A stretch of 64,000 bases of DNA from an uncultured Clostridia bacterium (GCA_934255135.1 CAKQMV010000010.1:1-64000); one strand, 5' to 3'. Counted from the stretch's first letter, positions 1 to 8,494 are shown. The notes: a model not told the origin generated them from the letters alone. Numbers and translations are program-made.

Positions 1-42
1 CGCTTAGGAGGCGTGTGCTCTATCCAGCTGAGCTACTGAGAC
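1..42 (-). tRNA. tRNA-Arg (CCT), 5' part only, cut by window edge
   Basis: Read on the minus strand the 5' end is GTCTCAG, followed by a D arm (GCTCAGCTGGATAGAGC) and an anticodon loop CTCCTAA closed by CGC/GCG. The loop gives anticodon CCT, which reads AGG (Arg). The variable region, T arm and 3' acceptor strand lie outside the window. Confidence 0.85.
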
Positions 43-70
43 ATTTATAAGTTTTATGCAATTTTCAAGG

Positions 71-134
71 CTCGAAGGAATCGAACAATCTGCCGCTTAG
101 GAGAGCGGTGCTCTGTCCCCTGAGCTACTGAGAC
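71..134 (-). pseudogene. decayed tRNA-Arg(CCT)-like sequence
   Basis: The minus strand repeats the 5' half of the neighbouring tRNA-Arg: GTCTCAGTAGCTCAG, a D arm and a CTCCTAA-like loop. The anticodon loop carries an extra base. The T arm (around GTTCGATT) does not pair, and the 3' side (CGAGCC) does not match the GTCTCAG acceptor strand. I read it as a broken duplicate of the adjacent tRNA; a degenerate expressed tRNA-like RNA cannot be excluded. Confidence 0.6.
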
Positions 135-268
135 AAAAATTCCACAAATATGATATCATATGTTTAGATTTGCTTCAAGCAAGCATAATAAACTTGAAAA
201 AGCATAGTCTGTATGATTAAATTAAAACATTAATATTGTGCTCAATCAACAAATCCCGGAGGGAAAAC

Positions 269-1642
269 ATGTTTAATATAAACCAAATACAGGAAGAGTA
301 TAAGACCAAGCTGATAACTGCCGAGTATGCGGCAAGCCTGGTAAAGAGTGATTACAGAATACATTTTGGCATAGGAACGGGCACATCTGTATACATGGAT
401 GAGGCTCTTGCTAAGAGACTTGAGGGTGACAGTTTGCTCAGAGGTCTGCAGATTCAGACTGAGATTGCGATAAGACACGACATTCTCGAGACGTTTAAGG
501 TGGTTGGCGATAAGCCGGAGATTTGCAGATTCCATTCATCGCATTTTGGCACTCTTGATAGAGAAATGCAGAAGGCGGGAAACAACTGGTACATTCCGAT
601 TCTCTTCAACGAGGAGAGACTTTACTGGGAGCAGAAGGGCAATGATTTCGATATCTGCTGCATCCAGGTTGCGCCGATGGACAAGTACGGCAACTTCAAT
701 TTCGGACCTGTTAACTGTGATATCTGGGGCGTTATCAAGAATTCGAAGAGGGTAATCGTTGAGGTTAATGAGAGCGTTCCGATTGCACTAGGATATGATT
801 CGCATATAAATATTTCGGAGGTTAATTATATCATCGAGGGTGAGAATCCACCTCTTGCTGAGTTCCCTGTCAAAAATGGCACTGCAGAGGACCGCAGAAT
901 TGCTGAGTCCATCGTTGATATGATCGACAATCACAGTGTGCTGCAGCTCGGAATAGGAGCGGTTCCTAATAGCGTAGGTTCACTTCTTGCGACTTCAGAT
1001 ATCAGAGATCTCGGCGCACACAGCGAGATGTTTGTTGATGCGTATGTTGATCTTTATAACGCAGGAAAGCTGACTAACAGAAAACCTATCGATAAGGGTT
1101 TGTCGGTATATACTTTTGCCGGCGGAAGCAAGAAGGTTTACGACTTTATTGACGACAACCCAATCTGCTGCAGTGCGCCTGTAGACTACGTAAACAGCGT
1201 ACATACAATTTCGTCAATTGATAATTTCATCTCGATTAACAGCTGTATAGGTCTTGATCTTTATGGTCAGGTTTGTGCGGAGAGTGCGGGATTCAGACAT
1301 GTAAGTGGAACGGGTGGACAGCTTGACTTCGTTTTAGGCTCATTCCTCTCGAAGAATGGAAAGAGCTTCATCTGCACACACTCGACAAGAACACGCAAAG
1401 ACGGAACACTTGAATCACTTATTCATCCAATTTTGCCAGCGGGATCAATAGTTACAACACCGAGAGCAGCTGTTAACTACATTGTTACAGAGTACGGTGG
1501 TGTAAATCTCAAGGGTAAGTCGACATGGCAGAGGGCCGAGGCGCTTATAAGCGTTGCACACCCTGATTTCAGAGAAGAGCTTATCAGAGAAGCTGATAAG
1601 ATGGGAATCTGGAGAAATACAAGCAAAGGCGAGTATTTATAG
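269..1642 (+). CDS. Butyryl-CoA:acetate / 4-hydroxybutyrate CoA-transferase family protein
   Basis: A 457-aa family I CoA-transferase, which moves CoA between an acyl-CoA and a free acid such as acetate. The ATG at 269 is preferred over the earlier in-frame TTG because GGAGGG sits 5 nt upstream. The family's catalytic glutamate fits the HSEMF motif near residue 253. The C-terminal half has GTGGQLDF and a HPILPAGSIVTTPR-like stretch typical of the butyryl-CoA:acetate and 4-hydroxybutyrate transferases. With the butyrate kinase at 45.7 kb it suggests two routes from butyryl-CoA to butyrate. Which acid it prefers cannot be read from sequence alone. Confidence 0.88.
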   Translation: MFNINQIQEEYKTKLITAEYAASLVKSDYRIHFGIGTGTSVYMDEALAKRLEGDSLLRGLQIQTEIAIRHDILETFKVVGDKPEICRFHSSHFGTLDREMQKAGNNWYIPILFNEERLYWEQKGNDFDICCIQVAPMDKYGNFNFGPVNCDIWGVIKNSKRVIVEVNESVPIALGYDSHINISEVNYIIEGENPPLAEFPVKNGTAEDRRIAESIVDMIDNHSVLQLGIGAVPNSVGSLLATSDIRDLGAHSEMFVDAYVDLYNAGKLTNRKPIDKGLSVYTFAGGSKKVYDFIDDNPICCSAPVDYVNSVHTISSIDNFISINSCIGLDLYGQVCAESAGFRHVSGTGGQLDFVLGSFLSKNGKSFICTHSTRTRKDGTLESLIHPILPAGSIVTTPRAAVNYIVTEYGGVNLKGKSTWQRAEALISVAHPDFREELIREADKMGIWRNTSKGEYL

Positions 1643-1706
1643 ACCAGGATTATAGTATAATAAAAGCGATAAACATAAATTAATGCAAAGAAAGGAGAAC
1701 GGAGTC

Positions 1707-2378
1707 ATGAAGTATAGTATTACAAATGCACCATTCGCAATTCTCACGTTTCAGATGGAAGCCGGTGAGGAAATCAAGTGTCAGTCAGGCGCTATGGCCT
1801 GGATGACTTCAGAAATCGAGATGCAGACTAAGGCCGGTGGCCTTGGCGGCATGTTCAAGAAGGCCGTTACTGGAGAGTCAATGTTCTATAACAATTATGT
1901 AGCTAATTCCGCAGGAGAGCTAACTCTGGCTAAGAAGGCTCCGGGAGACATTCTTGCTTTTGATGTTGCAAGTATGCCTATCATCGCACAGAAGGGAGCA
2001 TTCCTTGCATCATCACCAGCAACTCAGATGGATATCTATTTACAGAAGAAGCTTTCAGCTGGATTCTTTGGCGGTGAAGGTTTCATTATGCAGAAGTTCA
2101 GCGGAACTGGCATGGTATTTGTAGAGATTGATGGAGCTGCAGTTGAGAAGTCTCTCGCTCCTGGTGAGAAGCTGACAGTTGACACAGGTTATGTTGCAGC
2201 AATGGAAGCTACATGCACAATGGAGATTCAGACTGTTAAGGGAGTTGCTAATATTCTTGTAGGAGGCGAGGGCCTGTTTAATACAGTAGTTACAGGTCCT
2301 GGAAAGGTATGGCTTCAGACTATGCCACTTAGCAACATGGCTGGTGCTTTCGCACCTTATATTGCTGCAAGCAAGTAA
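1707..2378 (+). CDS. AIM24 / TIGR00266 family protein
   Basis: A 223-aa protein of the AIM24 family, a beta-rich fold of unclear biochemical role. Visible family features are the N-terminal ILTFQMEAGEEIKCQSGAM segment, the Gly-rich KAGGLGGMFKKAVTGES segment and a late GGEGLFNTVVTGPGKVWLQ segment. The ATG at 1707 is chosen because GGAG/AAAGGAG motifs precede it and the family begins with a short lead-in to the F-Q-x-E strand; the ATG at 1683 would add eight unlikely residues. It lies 65 bp after the CoA-transferase and 37 bp before ung, so the three may be co-transcribed. Confidence 0.85.
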   Translation: MKYSITNAPFAILTFQMEAGEEIKCQSGAMAWMTSEIEMQTKAGGLGGMFKKAVTGESMFYNNYVANSAGELTLAKKAPGDILAFDVASMPIIAQKGAFLASSPATQMDIYLQKKLSAGFFGGEGFIMQKFSGTGMVFVEIDGAAVEKSLAPGEKLTVDTGYVAAMEATCTMEIQTVKGVANILVGGEGLFNTVVTGPGKVWLQTMPLSNMAGAFAPYIAASK

Positions 2379-2415
2379 GACAGAATTTAACTGAAAGGAA
2401 AACAGGGACAATTAA

Positions 2416-3135
2416 ATGATTGAATTCGGAAATGACTGGGATGAGATTCTTTCTGAGGAATTCGGTAAGGAATACTATCTGAAGCTTAGAAAGTTTCTGA
2501 CAGAGGAGTATCAGAATGGTACGGTTTATCCTCCGGCGCAGGACATCTTCAATGCCTTCCGTTATACGGGATACGAAGACACCAAGGCTGTAATCCTAGG
2601 GCAGGATCCATATCATGAACCCGGCCAGGCTCAAGGTCTGGCCTTTTCCGTGCCGGGGAACATGAAGTATCCACCATCACTTGTTAATATTTTTAAGGAG
2701 ATTGAAAGCGATACAGGATTGCTGTGGGATGATGAGGTTGTATCTGCAGACGAACCTGTCCTCAAGCCATGGACAGAGCAGGGTGTACTTCTTCTGAACA
2801 CTTCTCTGACGGTACGCGCGCACGAAGCGGGATCTCACAGAGGTAAAGGCTGGGAGATTTTTACCGACAGAGTAATCGAGCTTCTGGCCAGAAGAGAGAA
2901 GCCAATGGCGTTTATTCTCTGGGGTGCGAACGCTGGTGCTAAGGAGAAGCTGATTCTCGAAAGCGAGGCAACTGCTGGTGTGAAGCATCTTATTATAAAG
3001 GCGCCACATCCGAGTCCTCTGTCGGCTTACAGAGGCTTCTTCGGTGGAAAATATTTCTCAAGGGTGAATTATTTCCTCGGAGATTCCGGGGAAGAGCTTA
3101 TTGACTGGAGGCTCCACAGAGCTGAGGGTAGATAG
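2416..3135 (+). CDS. ung: Uracil-DNA glycosylase, family 1
   Basis: A 239-aa enzyme that removes uracil from DNA to start base-excision repair. The water-activating loop GQDPYH is followed by [10 protein letters not shown]. The uracil-binding strand [10 protein letters not shown] and the C-terminal DNA-intercalation loop [13 protein letters not shown] are all present and intact. The length matches the bacterial family (about 220-240 aa). It starts 37 bp after the AIM24 gene with AAAGGAAAAC upstream. Confidence 0.96.
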   Translation: MIEFGNDWDEILSEEFGKEYYLKLRKFLTEEYQNGTVYPPAQDIFNAFRYTGYEDTKAVILGQDPYHEPGQAQGLAFSVPGNMKYPPSLVNIFKEIESDTGLLWDDEVVSADEPVLKPWTEQGVLLLNTSLTVRAHEAGSHRGKGWEIFTDRVIELLARREKPMAFILWGANAGAKEKLILESEATAGVKHLIIKAPHPSPLSAYRGFFGGKYFSRVNYFLGDSGEELIDWRLHRAEGR

Positions 3136-3231
3136 GTCAGCGACTTCATAGAATTATCATAAAGAATACACAGATGATGCAGGTTTGAGATGCTATCATT
3201 GTGACAGCTTAAAAATCGGAGGAATTTACAT

Positions 3232-3756
3232 ATGAACAAGAAACTTAAGAAATCACCAATCAGCATAGTGTGCTACGTAATTGCGGCGCTGTCGCTTGTA
3301 TATGGAATCTATGCTTTTGCCGGCGGAATTTCATATCTTAACCAGTATTTCACAGCATACGGAACATCAATTTCTGAGAACATGAAGGATGCGATGAGCT
3401 ATCTTCTGTCACAGTCATTCACACCGCTTTGCTTTGCAGTTCTGGTGTTCATGTGCGGACATATTAATGATGCTGTAAGAGCTCTTGATCCAGACAATTT
3501 CGTAGAGGTTGCTGTTAAGGCTCCTAAGGCTAAGGTTGTCGAGACAGCTGAGGAGAAAAAGATTAACGAGGAGACTTCAGAGGATGCAGCTGTTGCAGCA
3601 GTAAATGAGGTAGCTGAGTGTATTGATGCTGAATGTGTTCCTTGTGCAGAGGCTGAGGTAGATGCTACAGCTCATGATGATGCAGAGGCAACTTCTGTTG
3701 AAGCAGTAGAGACTGAGGTAGCTGAGGTTCAGGTAGAGAAGGCTGATGAAGAGTAG
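3232..3756 (+). CDS. Hypothetical membrane protein with acidic Ala/Glu/Val-rich tail
   Basis: Not recognised as a known family. The 174-aa product has two predicted membrane segments (about residues 10-33 and 60-80), then a long low-complexity cytoplasmic-type tail made mostly of Ala, Glu, Val and Asp (about residues 95-174). A good CGGAGGA ribosome site precedes the ATG. A terminator follows directly. The codon use (GCTGAGG-type repeats) resembles the backbone, so it is probably native. Confidence 0.7.
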   Translation: MNKKLKKSPISIVCYVIAALSLVYGIYAFAGGISYLNQYFTAYGTSISENMKDAMSYLLSQSFTPLCFAVLVFMCGHINDAVRALDPDNFVEVAVKAPKAKVVETAEEKKINEETSEDAAVAAVNEVAECIDAECVPCAEAEVDATAHDDAEATSVEAVETEVAEVQVEKADEE

Positions 3757-3779
3757 TCTTTGATATATTGAGATTGTGG

Positions 3780-3805
3780 GCGGCGAGTGAGAGCTCGCCG
3801 CTTTT
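3780..3805 (+). terminator. Intrinsic terminator after the 3232-3756 gene
   Basis: Eight-base-pair GC stem GCGGCGAG / CTCGCCGC with a 6-nt loop, followed by TTTTG. Confidence 0.8.
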
Positions 3806-3811
3806 GTATGT

Positions 3812-3846
3812 AGAAAACCTCGCACTAGGTATGAGACGCGAGGGTT
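3812..3846 (-). terminator. Intrinsic terminator of the hydroxyacid dehydrogenase gene
   Basis: On the minus strand, AACCCTCGC pairs with GCGAGGTT and is followed by TTTTCT. It lies 13 bp beyond the stop codon of the dehydrogenase gene. Confidence 0.7.
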
Positions 3847-3858
3847 ATATCGTGCAGC

Positions 3859-4806
3859 TTATAGTGAATCTGCGATTGCCATATTGTCACGGATTGTATC
3901 ACAGCTGTCATTAAACTTGGAAAGTTCTTCCTGGCTCAGTGGGAATTCAACAATCTTCTCGATGCCGTTTCGTCCGATGATGCATGGAACACCGGCATAA
4001 ACATCATGCTGACCATATTCTCCGTTAAGCTCTGTGCTGGCAGGCATAAGAACGTGCTCATCGTGAAGAATTGCCTTGACCATACGGGCTGCTGTTGTAG
4101 CAACTGAGTATTCTGTAGCGTGCTTCCATTCGAACGTTACCCAGCCGCCGTGACGAGCATTCTGTTCAACTGCGGCTTTATCAAAGTTCCAGCGAGGATC
4201 CTGCTTAGCCATTTCTTCCATAGAAAGGCCATTAACTGTAACGCATGACCATGCTGCAAACATTGAGTTGCCATGCTCTCCGAACATGAATGCCTGGATT
4301 GAATTAGGATCCACATCAGTCTGCTTAACAATCTGAGTCACAAGTCTTGCGGAATCAAGTCCTGTACCAGTACCAAGAACCCTGCCCTTAGGAAGACCAA
4401 GACCCTTGTCGATTTCCCTTGTAACTACATCGCATGGGTTGCTGATGCTCAAAACAACACCATCGAAGCCTGTCTTACGTACTCTCTCTACCCATGTACG
4501 AACTGCCGGAACTGTAAATTTAAGTTCTCTTGACCGTTCTGTTCCGCCAATGAGAAGTTCTATCTGTCCTACACTGTTAATGATTAAGTCACAGTCTGCG
4601 AGATCCTCATATTCACCAATAGATACTCTTACTCTATGGGGCATGTGAGGAAGAGCATCTAGGAGATCCTGGTATTCACTTTCTACTCTAACTGGATTTG
4701 TATCTACAAGAACGAGCTCATCTACGATACCCTGAATTGCCAGGCTATATGCTACATGAGCTCCTACATGACCGACTCCGATGATTCCTACTTTGCGATT
4801 ATTCAT
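3859..4806 (-). CDS. L-2-hydroxyisocaproate dehydrogenase-like (L-lactate dehydrogenase superfamily)
   Basis: A 315-aa NAD-dependent 2-hydroxyacid dehydrogenase of the LDH/MDH superfamily. Visible features are the Rossmann motif GVGHVGAHV, SNPCDVV, the substrate arginine in DSARL, and catalytic His in FGEHGNS. The active-site loop lacks the LDH Gln-Gln-Glu pattern, and the following RELKFT and FAAWS blocks resemble L-HicDH, which reduces branched 2-oxo acids. I therefore prefer HicDH over lactate dehydrogenase, but substrate choice is inference. The start at 4806 has AAGGAGG 7 nt upstream; an earlier in-frame start would run into the structured leader. Confidence 0.85.
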   Translation of the reverse strand: MNNRKVGIIGVGHVGAHVAYSLAIQGIVDELVLVDTNPVRVESEYQDLLDALPHMPHRVRVSIGEYEDLADCDLIINSVGQIELLIGGTERSRELKFTVPAVRTWVERVRKTGFDGVVLSISNPCDVVTREIDKGLGLPKGRVLGTGTGLDSARLVTQIVKQTDVDPNSIQAFMFGEHGNSMFAAWSCVTVNGLSMEEMAKQDPRWNFDKAAVEQNARHGGWVTFEWKHATEYSVATTAARMVKAILHDEHVLMPASTELNGEYGQHDVYAGVPCIIGRNGIEKIVEFPLSQEELSKFNDSCDTIRDNMAIADSL

Positions 4807-4921
4807 TTCGTTACCTCCTTGTATATTGGTTCCCGACGAGGATGGATTGCTTAGCAGATGCAAGCATGAGACCCTTGCCAAGCAATCCTGTAATTCTACG
4901 GGACGAATATTTGTTATAATA
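4807..4921 (-). promoter_or_regulatory. Structured 5' leader of the hydroxyacid dehydrogenase gene
   Basis: The roughly 115-nt leader contains a perfect 9-bp stem GGATTGCTT / AAGCAATCC (4844-4888) with a 27-nt loop. It is enclosed by a 5-bp TCCCG/CGGGA pairing (4831-4835 with 4899-4903). The ribosome site lies just downstream of the outer stem. No T-run follows, so control of translation or RNA stability is more likely than termination. It matches no riboswitch class I recognise. Confidence 0.5.
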
Positions 4922-4927
4922 AACTAT

Positions 4928-4955
4928 ATTATACTCTTAAGTTTGTGAAATTCAA
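4928..4955 (-). promoter_or_regulatory. Sigma-A type promoter for the hydroxyacid dehydrogenase gene
   Basis: On the minus strand, TTGAAT (4955-4950), a 16-nt spacer and a perfect TATAAT (4933-4928), which places transcription start near 4921. Confidence 0.65.
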
Positions 4956-4979
4956 TAAAAATATGGAGAGCGTGAGGTT

Positions 4980-5162
4980 ATGGGAGGGATTTGCGGGATT
5001 TATGGAATTTGCGGTATCTACGGTATTTACGGAATTTGTGGTATAGAGAAAAGTGATTTTTACTTTGTCTCTACCAAGAGGTTTAACAGAGGCGTTTTTT
5101 GTGAATGTAGTGTACTGCTGAGACGTGAAGGAGGAAACTCAGCTTGCATCTCAGATTTCTGA
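4980..5162 (+). CDS. Possible small repeat protein with Gly-Ile-Cys/Tyr repeats
   Basis: A 60-codon open frame starts at an ATG preceded by a weak GTGAGG. Its first 22 residues are a near-perfect tandem repeat of the triplet Gly-Ile-(Cys or Tyr). The DNA repeats a 9-bp GGNATTTRC-like unit. The rest has no recognisable domain, and its last codons run into the first 125-bp repeat. It may be a real short peptide or a microsatellite that happens to stay open. Confidence 0.3.
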   Translation: MGGICGIYGICGIYGIYGICGIEKSDFYFVSTKRFNRGVFCECSVLLRREGGNSACISDF

Positions 5163-5450
5163 GACAGGAAAGAGAAGTTGAAGTTCACGTATCAGCTATA
5201 ATGGCGGATTACGCCTGATACTTGAGGTTAGAGCTTGTGGAGCTGAGAGAGATATGGCGAAAATTGTTTTGCATCTCAGATTTCTGAGACAGGAAAGAGA
5301 AGTTGAAGTTCGCGTATCAGCTATAAGGGCGGATTACAACTGGCATTTGAGGTTAGAGCTTGTGAAGCTGAGAGAAATATGACGAAAATGGTTTTACATC
5401 TCAGATTTCTGAGACGTGAAAGAAGAAATGCAGTTCGTGTATCAGCTGTA
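5146..5450 (+). repeat. 125-bp direct tandem repeat, about 2.4 copies
   Basis: Copies begin at 5146, 5271 and 5396, each with (G/A)CATCTCAGATTTCTGAGAC, giving an exact 125-bp period. Each full copy contains GTATCAGCTATAA and GGTTAGAGCTTGTG. The head of every unit is itself an inverted repeat (CTCAGA-TT-TCTGAG). A weaker relative (CTGAGACGTGAAGGAGGAAA) lies just upstream at 5117. No gene is seen in the array. Confidence 0.85.
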
Positions 5451-5504
5451 GCCGGATGTTCTACCATTTTGCATTTAAATTGCAAACAATAATACTTATT
5501 AGGG

Positions 5505-5791
5505 AAATCATCTACCGAAGTGTAGACGAAACCTCTGTTATGAAAGATCGTCTACCGAAATGCAGATGATACCGCTATTATGAAAAATCGTCTACCGCGG
5601 CAAGCAAGGCATATCCGTGCACCAGGTAGACGATACATCTAATTTTAAGCAATCGTCTGTGTTTTAAGCCGTAATCAGCATACGATTGAACCGGCATCAG
5701 CGATATGTCTACAGATAACAAGCGAGCGGGGGATTTTAAAGAAAGACAAAAATGCTTTTGGCAACAAATGTCTACATATCGGTAGACGATT
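5505..5791. repeat. Dispersed hairpin repeats built on ATCGTCTACC/GGTAGACGAT
   Basis: The decamer ATCGTCTACC or close variants recurs in both orientations as at least four hairpins: about 5508-5530, 5544-5568, a perfect 10-bp inverted repeat 5587-5634, and 5767-5791. Two half-sites lie between them. No coding frame is supported here. Confidence 0.7.
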
Positions 5792-5930
5792 TAAAATAAA
5801 CGTGGGAATGTCTGCAGCGGTACTGGCACTGCAGGGTGTTACCGACCTGAAATTACAGATGCAGCATGATCTGATCGCAAAATATACCGGGATGACTGGA
5901 TTGCGTTATATATGTTCGAAAGACAGTGTC

Positions 5931-5991
5931 CGAAAATAAAAGACCTTCATATTGTAGACAAGTTAAGTTTGTCTGAACAACTGAAGGTCTT
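5931..5991 (-). terminator. Terminator of thrH with branched stem
   Basis: AAGACCTTCA (5940-5949) pairs with TGAAGGTCTT (5982-5991), and an inner AGACAA/TTGTCT stem lies in the loop. On the minus strand it is followed by TTTTATTTT, and it lies 30 bp past the thrH stop. Confidence 0.75.
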
Positions 5992-6020
5992 GAATCTGCA
6001 TTAAATTGAATTGTATTAAA

Positions 6021-6620
6021 CTAAAGGGCTTTCTTGATTGCTTCTAGAAGCTCATCGTATTCCTCGTAAGCAGGTACTTCTGGGAACTGCTCCTGAATTG
6101 ACTTAGGACTCTTGAACAGGAAGCCTGCCTTGCTGCCCTGAATCATTCCGATGTCGTTGAAGCTGTCGCCAGCAGCGATTGTGTCAAAACCGATTGACTG
6201 AAGTCCCTTAACTGTTGTGAGCTTTGATTTCTCGCAGCGCATCTTGTGCTCAGTAATCATTCCATCCTCACCAACAAGAAGTTCGTTACAGAAAAGAGTA
6301 GGCATTCCGAGCTTCACCATAAGAGGCTCAGCAAACTGATAGAATGTGTCACTTAGAACGATTACCTGTGTAATTGAGCGAAGCTCATCAAGGAACTCCT
6401 TAGCACCAGGAATTGGATCAATCTTAGCAATAACATCCTGAATTTCCTTAAGTCCCAGACCGTGCTCCCTAAGAAGATCGATTCTGTAGCGCATCAGCTT
6501 GTCGTAATCAGGCTCATCTCTTGTAGTTCTCTTAAACTCAGGAATACCTGTAACCTCAGCAAAAGCGATCCAAATCTCAGGAACAAGAACACCTTCCATA
6601 TCCAGACATACAATATTCAT
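6021..6620 (-). CDS. thrH: ThrH-type phosphoserine phosphatase / homoserine phosphotransferase
   Basis: A 199-aa HAD-family enzyme. ThrH proteins dephosphorylate phosphoserine and can pass the phosphate to homoserine. The nucleophile motif is LDMEGVLVPEIW, with motif II in VLSDTFY and motif IV in AAGDSFND, all matching ThrH closely. Length and the EIWIAFAE segment also match (about 200 aa). It is a single gene with its own terminator downstream, about 80 bp from the GNAT gene on the same strand. Confidence 0.88.
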   Translation of the reverse strand: MNIVCLDMEGVLVPEIWIAFAEVTGIPEFKRTTRDEPDYDKLMRYRIDLLREHGLGLKEIQDVIAKIDPIPGAKEFLDELRSITQVIVLSDTFYQFAEPLMVKLGMPTLFCNELLVGEDGMITEHKMRCEKSKLTTVKGLQSIGFDTIAAGDSFNDIGMIQGSKAGFLFKSPKSIQEQFPEVPAYEEYDELLEAIKKAL

Positions 6621-6703
6621 AGCAAAATCCCCCTATGCGTTAAACTCGGTTGAGTGACGAGTAATTATTCTTCAACCTGTATAATCCTATAATACAGAGC
6701 AGA

Positions 6704-7492
6704 TTAGCCGAATGTAAAGCCTAAATATGAATTTTCACAATGATGTTCGAGTCCTGCAGACATACCTTGCACATAGTCCCCAGAGCGTGCACAAACGGGC
6801 AAAAGTTCTACATCTGGGACACAAATTTCACTTATAAATCCGTCCGCATCACGGCGTGCAAGGAATATTCCGTAGTCTCGTTCTACCCATGTGCGAGTGC
6901 GTGCTGAAGGAATAACGTGAGGCACATCAGAAAGCAGCACTTCGCGAAGCTGCCAGTATTCTGAAGCTGTGATTTCGTAGAAACCGGAAGTCGTGCTTGA
7001 ATGCGAGTCTGAATCCGATTCTGAGCTTGAATCTGAGTCTGAAGTCGATGCAATAGCTGCAAAATCTGGATTGTCAAAGTGGCACGAAGTGAAATTAGGT
7101 TCGTAGCCTAGTGGTTTGTAGAAATCAACAAGCGAAGGCTCCGCCGGAGACAAAACGGATATTGCACCGGAGTGGATTACAAGGTCTCTGGCGTATTCGG
7201 TTATGAGGGAGCCGTAGCGTTTGCCGCGGGCGGGCGGCGCCGTGCAGACGGCGTAGGTCATTGCGACCTGGTGTCCGCGCAGGGTACCAAGAGCGAAGCA
7301 TGTGAGCGCGGACACAACCGCCCGCCCTTCCTTCAGCACCACGCCCCAGATCTGATCGCCCCAGTTATCATAAAAAGCATCAACATACTCAGGCGAATCA
7401 CCAAACACCTGGCACCACAGTTCGCGTAGGGCGGGATAATCAGGCGAAGCCTTGGTGATTCTTGAAATGCTAACTTTATCGTTATTACTCAT
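6704..7492 (-). CDS. GNAT-family N-acetyltransferase with Ser/Asp-rich insert
   Basis: A 262-aa protein with a GNAT-like core: ALTCFALGTL, then AMTYAVCTAPPARGKRYGSL (acetyl-CoA P-loop region, R-G-K-R-Y-G) and a late GALSVLSPAEPSLVDFYKPLG-type strand. About residue 155 there is a Ser/Asp stretch (SDSDSSSESDSDSHSS) that reads as a linker or slipped repeat. The start at 7492 overlaps the upstream DUF2156 stop by 8 nt, which implies translational coupling. The substrate is unknown. Confidence 0.7.
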   Translation of the reverse strand: MSNNDKVSISRITKASPDYPALRELWCQVFGDSPEYVDAFYDNWGDQIWGVVLKEGRAVVSALTCFALGTLRGHQVAMTYAVCTAPPARGKRYGSLITEYARDLVIHSGAISVLSPAEPSLVDFYKPLGYEPNFTSCHFDNPDFAAIASTSDSDSSSESDSDSHSSTTSGFYEITASEYWQLREVLLSDVPHVIPSARTRTWVERDYGIFLARRDADGFISEICVPDVELLPVCARSGDYVQGMSAGLEHHCENSYLGFTFG

Positions 7493-8432
7493 GATCCTTC
7501 TCCACAGCAATATACTTCATAAGAAGCATGTCTGGTTTATAGCTTTCCTTCGCTCTGCGCAAGCCCTCAAGACCCATGTCTTCTTCACGATTGAAGAACT
7601 CAATCTCAGGATAGCGCTGAGCTATCATGTTTACAAATTCGCGGTTAATCATTGTGTAGGCGCCTTCAACACCTGGAAGTGCTTTCTCAAAATGAACATC
7701 CATTACGGTCTTACCGAGTCTGGTTGCAGCAGTAAAAGCAACTGGTTCACCATTCTGGTAAAGCAGGGCACCAGTGAATCCGAGTTCACAGAAGTGGTCG
7801 AACATCAGTCCTATAGCATGCACCTCATCTATAAGCTCCGGATCATCCTTCTCTTCGTAGAAGTGACGGACAAAAGCCCTCGCTTCATCTATTGTCGCAC
7901 ACTCGATAGGCTTGCCGTCTGAGTCTGTATAGTCAGATGGTCCGCAGCATTTGCCACAGTTGATTGCGCGAAGCTCCCATTCACCATTTCGCTCGAAATG
8001 CTTGATGTGGTTTCGCTTTGATGAAAGCTTGCGGCCTGCGAGGTAGCGAAGCTTCTCTGTTGAGTAAATATAGTCAGCGTTATCGCGGTCATCGATGATA
8101 TCAAAGAGACCATCGTAATCCTGCAGAAACTCTTCGAGAGTCTTATCTGTCAGACCTCTTATTACAAGCTTCTGTCCACGCTCCTTGGCGTGCTGAATAA
8201 TTGCATCGACTGAAGGGCGCTGATCTCCGCCGCCCTTAGGATATGAATAGACGTTCATATCAGGAGTACTTACGATTACACGACCACCTGTTACACAGAT
8301 TTCCGGATGGTAAGCCCCCTTCCACATGTAGAGATTAGCAAAACTATAGTCAGCTCCATGACAGCCGCTTGCGCATATAAGCTCGTCTATAATGGACTTG
8401 TCTTCAAGTGTTATTTCGTGAAATTCTAGCAT
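7485..8432 (-). CDS. DUF2156 (phosphatidylglycerol lysyltransferase C-terminal-like) protein
   Basis: A 315-aa protein of the DUF2156/LPG-synthase C-terminal family, a double GNAT fold. Members resemble the part of MprF that transfers aminoacyl groups, but they lack the membrane flippase. The typical start FHEITLEDKSIID, the SFANLYMWK segment, KLSSKRNHIKHF and the late FNREEDMGLEGLRRAKESY block are all visible. It is translated with the following GNAT gene (8-nt overlap). The substrate is not known. Confidence 0.85.
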   Translation of the reverse strand: MLEFHEITLEDKSIIDELICASGCHGADYSFANLYMWKGAYHPEICVTGGRVIVSTPDMNVYSYPKGGGDQRPSVDAIIQHAKERGQKLVIRGLTDKTLEEFLQDYDGLFDIIDDRDNADYIYSTEKLRYLAGRKLSSKRNHIKHFERNGEWELRAINCGKCCGPSDYTDSDGKPIECATIDEARAFVRHFYEEKDDPELIDEVHAIGLMFDHFCELGFTGALLYQNGEPVAFTAATRLGKTVMDVHFEKALPGVEGAYTMINREFVNMIAQRYPEIEFFNREEDMGLEGLRRAKESYKPDMLLMKYIAVEKDHE

Positions 8433-8494
8433 AAGTACCTCTTTTCTGTTCCTTAAAAACTGGTCAAATTATAACATAATTCTTGATTTCCACT

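Noticed and set aside
5505..5791. Possible CRISPR array
   Set aside because: Repeats are in both orientations, spacing is irregular, and no cas genes are present.
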